A stretch of 25,051 nt of DNA from Novosphingobium sp. (GTDB lineage: Bacteria; Pseudomonadota; Alphaproteobacteria; Sphingomonadales; Sphingomonadaceae), in contig JAJTFU010000066.1 in NCBI GenBank assembly GCA_021299075.1, forward strand, positions 1-25,051. The letters run 5' to 3'. Of this stretch, positions 15,900 through 22,704 are shown piece after piece. Numbering within the stretch: position 1 is the stretch's first letter; each line of letters begins with the position of its first letter. A program made the translations under genes and the position numbers. Under the pieces are notes generated by a model. The model did not search any database. It had not been told where the DNA came from and was given only the letters and a program-made list of their open reading frames with translations.

Positions 15900-16950
15900 T
15901 CAAATCAGGCTGGCACCCGCTGCGGGGGTCTCGACCATCACCAGCGGCGGTCCACCCGCCGGGGTGCGATAACCGGCAAGAACCGCAGCGCGAACCCGCT
16001 CGACCTGCTCTGCCGGGAGCAGCGCCACCACGGCCCCGCCAAACCCGCCGCCGGTCATGCGTGCCCCACCTGCGCTGCCGATCGCGTCTTGCAGCAGGGC
16101 GACCAGACCATCAATCGCCGGCAGGGTGATTTCAAAATCGTCGCGCATCGCTGCGTGGCTTTCGGCCATGAGCACACCGAGCCGCGCCAGATCGCCTGCC
16201 GCGAGCGCCTGCGCCGCAGCGAGGGTCCGGGTGTTCTCCCCCACGACATGGCGGGCACGGGCATAGGCGACCGGGTCGAGCCCGCCTGCCGCCGGCAGTT
16301 CAGCCAGGTCGCGCAATGCCGCCACACCAAAGTGCTGCGCCGCTGCCTCGCATTGCTGGCGGCGCAGGTTGTATTCGCCATCGACCAGCCCGCGCTCGAT
16401 CCCCGAATGGACGATCATCACCGCCCAGCTGGTCCATGATCCCGCACTGACAGCCGGCAAAGCGGTGCTCCGCGCGCTGGCCAATTAGCGCCAGTCGGCT
16501 GCGATCAAAGTCCGGCTGCCCGGCCAGCGCCGCCAGGGCCAGACCCGCTGCATTCTCCAGCGCGGCGGAGGAGGACAGCCCCGCCCCCTGCGGCATGTCA
16601 CCGATAATCGCGAGGTCAGCGCCCGACAGCTCAAGCCCCGCTTCCAACAGGCCGTCGGCGACGCCGCGAACATAGTTACTCCACGGCGCGGCACTGTCCG
16701 GCGTGATCGGCCCAGCCAGCGAGAAGGTGGTGGTTGCCCCGCCGAGGTCGCCGGCGACAATCCGCACCTGCCGGTCATCCCGCCGCCGCGCCGCAACCAT
16801 GGTCTGTCGCGAGATCGCACATGGCAGCACGAAGCCGTCGTTATAGTCGGTATGTTCGCCGATCAGGTTTACCCGCCCCGGCGCACGCGCCAACAGTGCG
16901 GGTGCTGCGCCGAAGCGCTCGCGAAACAGCTGATGTAGAGCGTCGATCAT
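15900..16950 (-). pseudogene. galK: Galactokinase gene with internal frame break
   Basis: Would phosphorylate galactose to galactose 1-phosphate. From the ATG at 16950 (overlapping the galT stop) the frame carries GRVNLIGEHTDYNDGF, the ATP-binding GDMPQGAGLSSSAALE and CGIMDQL with the catalytic aspartate (residue 173). At about 16422-16430 the family sequence switches frame and resumes with AVMIVHSGIERGLVDGEYN, continuing through RMTGGGFGGAVVALL to the stop at 15900. In E. coli GalK 29 residues lie between the matching points (including the DCRSL segment). So roughly 86-89 bases seem to be missing, a number that is not a multiple of three. As written the product stops making sense soon after residue 175. 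True decay or an assembly error both fit. Confidence 0.85.
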
Positions 16951-17975
16951 TGGCCCTGCCGGTAATGGATATCGCCAGCCGTGCGCAGGCGTTCGGCCGC
17001 CTGCTCGGGCGTCAGGTCGCGCTGCGCCTCGGCCAGCAGTTCATAGCCGACCATGAACTTGCGCACCGAAGCAGAGCGTAGCAGCGGCGGATAGAAATGG
17101 GCGTGGAGCTGCCAGCGCGGATGATCATCGCCCTGCCCCGGCGCGCCGTGCCAGCCCATCGAATAGGGAAAGCTGCACTGGAACAGGTTGTCATAGCGCG
17201 TGGTCAGCGCCTTGAGCGTGGCCGCCAGATCATCGCGCTGTGCGCTCGTCAACTCAGGCAGGCGGCGCACGGCGAAGCGCGGCAGCAGCAGCACCTCAAA
17301 CGGCCACGCCGCCCAGAACGGCACGATCGCCAGCCAGTGGTCGCTCTGCACAACCACGCGCGGCCCTTCGGCTTCGCGCTCGACCAGTTCGAGCAGCATC
17401 GGCGCATCACCCGCCCATTCCGCTTGGGTCCGCGCTTCGGTTGCGAGCTCCTGCGGGACATAGCTCGTCGCCCAGACCTGGCCGTGTGGGTGCGGGTTGG
17501 AACAACCCATCATCGCGCCCTTGTTCTCGAACACCTGGACGTGAGCATAGCGCGCCGACAATTCGGCCACCTGCTCGGCCCAGCAATCGACCACCCCGCG
17601 GATCGCCGCCACCGGCAGCTCGGGCAGGGTCAGCGCGTGATCGGGCGAAAAGCAGATCACCCGGCTTTCGCCCTGTGCGCCGGCCGCGCGGAACAGCGGG
17701 TCGTCCTCCGCCGGGGCCGGGCTGTCTGGCAGCAGCGCGGCAAAGTCGTTCTGGAAGACGTAGGTACCGGTGTAATCGGGATTGCGCTCCCCCGTGACGC
17801 GGGCATTGCCGGGGCAGAGGTAGCACGCGGGATCATGATGCGGGCGCTCGGCCAGGTCAGGCTCATCGACCTGCCCCTGCCACGGCCGCCGCGCCCGGTG
17901 CGGCGAGACCAGCAGCCATTCATCTCGCAGCGGGTTATAGCGGCGATGCGGATGTTCGGCGGGATCGAAGGTCAA
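16947..17975 (-). CDS. galT: Galactose-1-phosphate uridylyltransferase, 342 aa
   Basis: Second Leloir step: exchanges UMP between UDP-glucose and galactose 1-phosphate. The chosen start is the TTG at 17975, which overlaps the alpha-galactosidase stop as TTGA and has GGAGG ten bases upstream; a more upstream in-frame ATG would lie inside that gene. Seen are the zinc ligands C51/C54 in CYLCPGN and the active-site SNPHPHGQVWA with nucleophile H164. The C-terminal TSRYDNLFQ-like TTRYDNLFQCSFPYSMGWHG and LHAHFYPPLLRSASVRKF are almost identical to E. coli GalT, and the length is close to the 348 of E. coli. No UDP-galactose epimerase (galE) is seen in the window. Confidence 0.93.
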   Translation of the reverse strand: MTFDPAEHPHRRYNPLRDEWLLVSPHRARRPWQGQVDEPDLAERPHHDPACYLCPGNARVTGERNPDYTGTYVFQNDFAALLPDSPAPAEDDPLFRAAGAQGESRVICFSPDHALTLPELPVAAIRGVVDCWAEQVAELSARYAHVQVFENKGAMMGCSNPHPHGQVWATSYVPQELATEARTQAEWAGDAPMLLELVEREAEGPRVVVQSDHWLAIVPFWAAWPFEVLLLPRFAVRRLPELTSAQRDDLAATLKALTTRYDNLFQCSFPYSMGWHGAPGQGDDHPRWQLHAHFYPPLLRSASVRKFMVGYELLAEAQRDLTPEQAAERLRTAGDIHYRQGQ

Positions 17976-20005
17976 AGCGCAGATACCTCCAGCACCAGTC
18001 CGCTCTCGCCGCGCAGCGGCGGCAGGGCAAGGCCGTGCTGCACCAGCCATGCGCCATCATGTTCGGCCCCATTTATGCGATAGCGGCGCGTTGGATCAAG
18101 CATCGGCAGGCGCAGCAATGGTGCATGGCGCTGAGTCTGCGGATCGATCCGAGTCACCATCAGCACGAGGTCCGTGGGCGTGCCATGCGCCTGCCACAGC
18201 AACCCGTCCGCGCCCTCACCCTGCCAGACCTGGCCGGTATGGAGACGGTCGCGCAGGGCCTTGTAGCGGGCAATCCCCTCACCCAGCCGTTCGAGGTCAC
18301 GATCGCTCAGCTTGCGCAGGTCGAGCTCGACCCCGAAGTGCCCCGGCAGCGCCACATGATTGCGGAACCGCATCGTCTGGATCCGCCCGGTGGCATGGGC
18401 CGGAGCAGCGCCAACATGGCTGCCCATCAGTTCGGGCGGGAAGAACTGCAGGTAACCGCGCTGGATGCTGACCCGGCTGACCGCGTCGATATTGTCACTG
18501 GTCCAGAAGCGGTGGGTGAAGCGCGCGATCCCGGCGTCGATCCGCCCGCCGCCGCCGGCGCAGGCCTCGATCTCGACCGCTGGAAAGTCCCGCCGCAACT
18601 GGGCGAACAGGTCATAAGCGCCCAGCACTTGCTTGCGGAACGATGGCCGCTCGCCTGCCGCGGTGAGGTCGCGGTTGTGGTCCCATTTGAGGTAGCCGAT
18701 CGGCAACTCGTTCAGCAGGCCAGCGAGGCGCTCGTACAGATAATCCCGCACCTCACTGCGACCCATGTCGAGCACCAGCTGGTTGCGCGCGGTAATCAGC
18801 GGGCGCCCCGCCACTTGCAGCGCCCAATCGGGGTGGGCACGGTATAGCTCGCTGTCCGGGTTGATCATCTCCGGCTCGACCCAGAGGCCGAATTCCATGC
18901 CGAGCCTGGTCACATGATCGGCCAGCGGGCCCAGACCATTGGGATATTTCACATCGTCCGGCCACCAGTCACCCAGGCTCGTGGTGTCGTCATTGCGGCG
19001 GTGGAACCAGCCATCGTCCAGCACGAAACGCTCGATCCCCGCCTTGGCTGCGGCATTGGCAAGGTCCTTCAGCGCAGCCTCGTCGTGATCGAAGTAGAAG
19101 CCTTCCCAGGTGTTGAGATGGACCGGGCGCGGGCGCATCGCGCCGCCCGGCCAGTCCATTCGCGCGCGGATCGCGGCGTGGAAGTTCTGCGCCACGCCAT
19201 TGGTATCCGCCGCGCAGGTGGCGAGCACTTCGGGCGATGTCAGGCTTTCACCCGGTGCCAGCCGTACCTCGCCCGGCATCAGGGCTTCGCCCAGTTGCCA
19301 TTGCCAGCGACCATCATCGACCCAGTCGATCAGCTGGCAATGATTGCCCGACCAGGCGAGCTGCGCGCCATAGGCCGCGCCATAGGCCTGGACCACAGCC
19401 CCCGGCACGCAATCGTGCGAGGTCAGCCCGCGCCGGTTCTCGCGCCGCCACTGGCTGCGGGTGAGCTGGTCCTCGACCGGCACGAATTCGGTATTGTGCC
19501 GCCCGGAGAACGACCGGACCCGGCGGGCATGGTCGGGCAGCGGTAAGACCGCCGCGGCCAGCCACAGCACGTCGAGCGGCGCATCGCCCTGGTTGGTCAG
19601 GGTGGTCGAAACCGTCAGGACATCACTGTCCGGATCGAGCGTCAGGCTGACCGCCACCGCGATCCGCGCGACCGCATCGGTAAGCGTGACGGTGACGCGC
19701 TGGCCATCCCGCTCCACCGCGCAGTCGGTTGCCTGAAACGTCCAGTCCCGCCCGGCCCGGTGGGCCTTCAGTCCCGGCTCGCCAAACCAGCCTTGCCCCA
19801 GGCCGGGCACCAGGCTGAACGGCTGATCGAATTCCGGCGAAAAGCTGGGGGTCGGCCGGTCACCGCGCAGCGGCCCCGGCGGCGTCGCCCCATCGGGCAG
19901 ACGCGGGCCCCAGTAGCGCCACAGCGGCGCCTCACCCGGTACCACTTCGAGCACCAGGCTGGAGGCACGGCCATGGAGAACAATCCAGCTATCCGGCTGC
20001 GGCAA
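17972..20005 (-). CDS. Alpha-galactosidase, GH36, 677 aa
   Basis: Removes alpha-1,6-linked galactose from melibiose, raffinose and stachyose. The N-terminal beta-sandwich (about residues 1-280, with SFSGRHNTEF and RRENRRGLTSHDC) precedes a TIM barrel: LNTWEGFYFD, FVLDDGWFHRR, GLWVEPEMINPDSEL, the nucleophile D442 in LKWDHNRD, CAGGGGR (482-488) and acid/base D504 in WTSDNID. It ends with a small C-terminal beta domain. Without a signal peptide it should act in the cytoplasm. No ATG fits: the family start is met by a TTG at 20005 (product MPQPDSWIVLHG) with GGGGA eight bases upstream, overlapping the MFS stop by 17 bases. An ATG at 20116 would sit deep in the MFS gene and adds a Cys-rich nonsense leader. 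Confidence 0.92.
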   Translation of the reverse strand: MPQPDSWIVLHGRASSLVLEVVPGEAPLWRYWGPRLPDGATPPGPLRGDRPTPSFSPEFDQPFSLVPGLGQGWFGEPGLKAHRAGRDWTFQATDCAVERDGQRVTVTLTDAVARIAVAVSLTLDPDSDVLTVSTTLTNQGDAPLDVLWLAAAVLPLPDHARRVRSFSGRHNTEFVPVEDQLTRSQWRRENRRGLTSHDCVPGAVVQAYGAAYGAQLAWSGNHCQLIDWVDDGRWQWQLGEALMPGEVRLAPGESLTSPEVLATCAADTNGVAQNFHAAIRARMDWPGGAMRPRPVHLNTWEGFYFDHDEAALKDLANAAAKAGIERFVLDDGWFHRRNDDTTSLGDWWPDDVKYPNGLGPLADHVTRLGMEFGLWVEPEMINPDSELYRAHPDWALQVAGRPLITARNQLVLDMGRSEVRDYLYERLAGLLNELPIGYLKWDHNRDLTAAGERPSFRKQVLGAYDLFAQLRRDFPAVEIEACAGGGGRIDAGIARFTHRFWTSDNIDAVSRVSIQRGYLQFFPPELMGSHVGAAPAHATGRIQTMRFRNHVALPGHFGVELDLRKLSDRDLERLGEGIARYKALRDRLHTGQVWQGEGADGLLWQAHGTPTDLVLMVTRIDPQTQRHAPLLRLPMLDPTRRYRINGAEHDGAWLVQHGLALPPLRGESGLVLEVSAL

Positions 20006-21353
20006 CTGCGCTTCCCCGCCCTTCCTTGATCCGCCAGACCGCAATCGCGGCCAGCAGCATGCAGACGCCCGACACGCGCAGCACATTGCGCGCATCGCCG
20101 CCCAAGAGCGGTTCATAGGCGAAGGTCATCGTGCCCGCAAAGATCAGCATCGGCACGCAGATGAACATGTTGAAGATGCCCATATAGACCCCGGTCCGCT
20201 CCGGCGGGATCGTATCGGCCAGGATGATGTAGGGATTGCCCATGATCGAGCCCCAGCCGAGACCGATCCCGATCGCGGCGACGAACAGCAGCTCCTTCTG
20301 CCCGATCAGCGGCATGGCCAGCATCGCGCAGCCCGACAGGGTCAGACAGAAGGCATGGAGCCGCCCTGCGCCCACCCGCCGCGCCATCGGCGCCATAGCC
20401 AGCGCCGCGACGAAGGCGATCAGGTTGAAGAAGGCGCCGATCTGGCCATTGGTCAGCACCGCCTCGCGATAGGCCGCCGTGCTCGCATCGGCCGTGCCAT
20501 AGACCGAGCGGCTGATCGAATTGGTGACATAGCCCCAATAGCCCGACATCGCGTACCACTGGAACAGGCTCATCCAGGCCATCGCCTTCATCGCCTTGGG
20601 CATCTCACGCATGGCGCTGAAGATTTCGCCCAGGGTGGCTGCCGGGTTCTTGGGCAGGGCGGCCAAGCGCGCGCGTTCGGCCGCGGGCAGCTTGATTTCC
20701 GGCACGCGGGTGATCGACCAGAGGATCGTGCCGAGCGACAGGACCGCCCCGATCCAGAACGAGACCAGCGTAAAGGTGGGGATGCCGCCGTCTGCGGTCG
20801 CATCCTTACTGAGGCCGAACCAGGTCACCAGCAGCGTCGGGCTGAGATAGGCGAGGCACTGGGCGAGTCCGGTGAAGGCGCTCTGGCTGAGGAAGCCGAA
20901 GCTGCGCTGCTCGGCCTCCAGCCGGTCGTTCACATAGGCGCGATAGGGCTCCATCGTCACGTTGTTGCCGACATCGAGCAGGAACAGCAGCGAGAAGGCC
21001 ATCAGCACCGAGGCCGAGAGCGGCATGAAGAACAGCCCGATCGAACACATCAGCGCGCCGATCAGGAAATAGGGCGTGCGCCGTCCCCAGGGCGATGCGG
21101 TGCGGTCACTCAGCGTGCCGATGATCGGCTGGACGATCAGCCCGGTCAGCGGGCCGGCAATCCCCAGCCAGGCGAAGTTCTTCTCTTCCGCGCCAAGGTA
21201 GCCCCAGATCGGCGACATGTTGGCCTGCTGCAGCCCGAAGCTGAACTGCAGCCCCAGGAACCCCAGGTTCATCTGCAGGATCTGCGCCACGCTGAGGTGC
21301 GGGCGGGTGCCGGCACTGGCACTGGTTGCGGCGGGCATGGTGGCTGCGGTCAT
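19989..21353 (-). CDS. MFS sugar transporter (GPH/SUC-like), 454 aa
   Basis: Inner-membrane sugar:cation symporter with about twelve membrane segments. The signature after helix 1, LQMNLGFLGLQFSFGLQQAN, and the loop GTLSDRTASPWGRRTPYFL resemble SuxC/MalT-type bacterial carriers and plant sucrose carriers. Further family-like stretches are NVTMEPYRAYVND, GNPYIILADTIPPERTGVYM and IFNMFICVPM. The ATG at 21353 is chosen because GAGGGGAT sits about eight bases upstream; an earlier GTG at 21386 lacks this. It is the first gene of the MFS, alpha-galactosidase, galT, galK unit and has an operator 75 bases upstream. By context the substrate is raffinose, melibiose or sucrose; sequence alone does not decide. 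Confidence 0.87.
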   Translation of the reverse strand: MTAATMPAATSASAGTRPHLSVAQILQMNLGFLGLQFSFGLQQANMSPIWGYLGAEEKNFAWLGIAGPLTGLIVQPIIGTLSDRTASPWGRRTPYFLIGALMCSIGLFFMPLSASVLMAFSLLFLLDVGNNVTMEPYRAYVNDRLEAEQRSFGFLSQSAFTGLAQCLAYLSPTLLVTWFGLSKDATADGGIPTFTLVSFWIGAVLSLGTILWSITRVPEIKLPAAERARLAALPKNPAATLGEIFSAMREMPKAMKAMAWMSLFQWYAMSGYWGYVTNSISRSVYGTADASTAAYREAVLTNGQIGAFFNLIAFVAALAMAPMARRVGAGRLHAFCLTLSGCAMLAMPLIGQKELLFVAAIGIGLGWGSIMGNPYIILADTIPPERTGVYMGIFNMFICVPMLIFAGTMTFAYEPLLGGDARNVLRVSGVCMLLAAIAVWRIKEGRGSAVAAAG

Positions 21354-21398
21354 CGCTTCTATCCCCTCGAACGGCGCCTTTGGCACCCGTTGCAGCGC

Positions 21399-21427
21399 AG
21401 CCTAGGCGTTGCGGATCAAGTTCGCAA
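21399..21427 (-). promoter_or_regulatory. Candidate promoter of the MFS-GH36-galT-galK unit
   Basis: Minus-strand TTGCGA (21422-21427) and TAGGCT (21399-21404) are 17 bases apart. The operator abuts the -35 on its upstream side, unlike the two other promoters where it lies in the spacer. Confidence 0.42.
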
Positions 21428-21437
21428 CAATCGATTG
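21428..21437. promoter_or_regulatory. LacI-type operator upstream of the MFS gene
   Basis: Perfect palindrome CAATCGATTG, identical to intergenic site 1 at 12616, with the flank AACAATCGATTGCAA. It lies in the 94-base gap between the MFS start and the stop of the antiporter gene. Confidence 0.75.
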
Positions 21438-21447
21438 CAATGACGCT

Positions 21448-22695
21448 TTACAGCCGCCCTTCGGCGCGCGCGCGGCGGCCATAGAAGGCTTCGAACAGCG
21501 GCGCGGCCATCAGCGTGGTGACAATCGCCATGACCACCATCATCGCGAACAGCGCCGGGGTGATGATCCCGCGTTGCAGCCCGATGTTGATCACGATCAG
21601 CTCCATCAGCCCGCGCGCGTTCATCAGCGCGCCGATGCCCGAAGCGGTGGCGTGGTCCTGCCCGGACAGGCGAGCGGCGAGGTAGCAGGCCCCGCCCTTG
21701 GCGGCGATCGACAGCACCAGAATCAGCGCCGCCACCGCCAGCAGCGCGGGATCGCCGAGCAGCGTCAGTTCGGTGTGCAGGCCAGAATAGGTGAAGAAGA
21801 ACGGCAGCAGCAGCACCACCGTCACTGGTTCAAGCTTCTCGCGGATTGCCGCCGTCAGGCGACCGCGCGGCATGGCCGTCCCCAGCAGGAAACCGCCGAA
21901 CACGGCATGGATCCCGGCCACGTCCATCGCCCAGGCGCAGAGGAGGTAGAGAATCAGCACAATCGCCAGCAGCGTCTCGTCCATCCCGGTCACCGCAATC
22001 CGCCGGTCCAGCACCTGCAGCAGGCGCGGGGCAATCAGGATCATGAAAAGGGCAAAGGTAAAACCGCCGCCGATCGCCATCACCGCGATCTGCGGCCCAT
22101 CGCCGAAGCTGGCCAGGACCAGCGCGATCAGTACCCAGGCCCCGGCATCGTCAATCGCCCCGGCCGAGAGCGAGAGCGTGCCAAGCGACGTGCCGGACAG
22201 GCCGCGCTCATGAATGATCCGCGCCAGCATCGGGAAGGCGGTGATCGCGATGGCCGCACCCATGAACAGAGTTGCCTCGAACTGGGTGACCTTGGGTGTG
22301 AACAGTCCGCCGTGGCTCAGCAGCCAGGGCGCGATGGCCACGGCCACGGCAAAGGGCGCTGCCATCCCGGCCAGCGACACCGCCGCCGCGCCCTTGGCGC
22401 CTTTGAAGAACTCGTCGCGGTCAAACCCCAGCCCGACCAGGAACATGTAAAGCCCCACCCCGAACTGCGCGATTACGAACAGGATCGGCTTGGATTCCGC
22501 AGGAAACAGGAATTCCTGCACCTCGGGCGCGAGGGCACCCAGCAGGCTGGGGCCAAGCAGGACCCCCGCGATCATCTCGCCCACCACGCGCGGCTGGCCC
22601 AGCCAGCGCTGCGCCGCGGTGCCGACCAGCCGGCAGGTAACCAAGATCACCGCTACCTGGAGGAAGAAGGCGATCGAAAGCTGGGTGGGGGTCAT
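21448..22695 (-). CDS. CPA2-family cation:proton antiporter, 415 aa
   Basis: Inner-membrane Na+/H+ or K+/H+ exchanger of the monovalent cation:proton antiporter-2 family. Roughly twelve hydrophobic segments run through the whole length. Motifs include VVGEMIAGVLLGPSLLG in the second segment, FLVGLGFDRDEF, ITAFPMLARIIHERGL, and GAIDDAGAWVLIAL with the two adjacent aspartates found in electrogenic members such as NapA. There is no C-terminal RCK/TrkA-N domain, so it is not a KefB/KefC type. It starts nine bases after the PEP-carboxylase-like stop, suggesting co-transcription with that gene. The operator just past its stop belongs to the next unit. Confidence 0.85.
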   Translation of the reverse strand: MTPTQLSIAFFLQVAVILVTCRLVGTAAQRWLGQPRVVGEMIAGVLLGPSLLGALAPEVQEFLFPAESKPILFVIAQFGVGLYMFLVGLGFDRDEFFKGAKGAAAVSLAGMAAPFAVAVAIAPWLLSHGGLFTPKVTQFEATLFMGAAIAITAFPMLARIIHERGLSGTSLGTLSLSAGAIDDAGAWVLIALVLASFGDGPQIAVMAIGGGFTFALFMILIAPRLLQVLDRRIAVTGMDETLLAIVLILYLLCAWAMDVAGIHAVFGGFLLGTAMPRGRLTAAIREKLEPVTVVLLLPFFFTYSGLHTELTLLGDPALLAVAALILVLSIAAKGGACYLAARLSGQDHATASGIGALMNARGLMELIVINIGLQRGIITPALFAMMVVMAIVTTLMAAPLFEAFYGRRARAEGRL

Positions 22696-22704
22696 GCCGC
22701 CGGC

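Noticed and set aside
14964..16439. A 491-residue open frame on the plus strand
   Set aside because: Antisense to GH68 and galK and runs across their regulatory gap; composition is that of a mirror frame.
20006..20116. Upstream extension of the alpha-galactosidase with an ATG
   Set aside because: The leader is Cys/Arg-rich mirror sequence of the MFS C-terminus; family similarity begins at the TTG.
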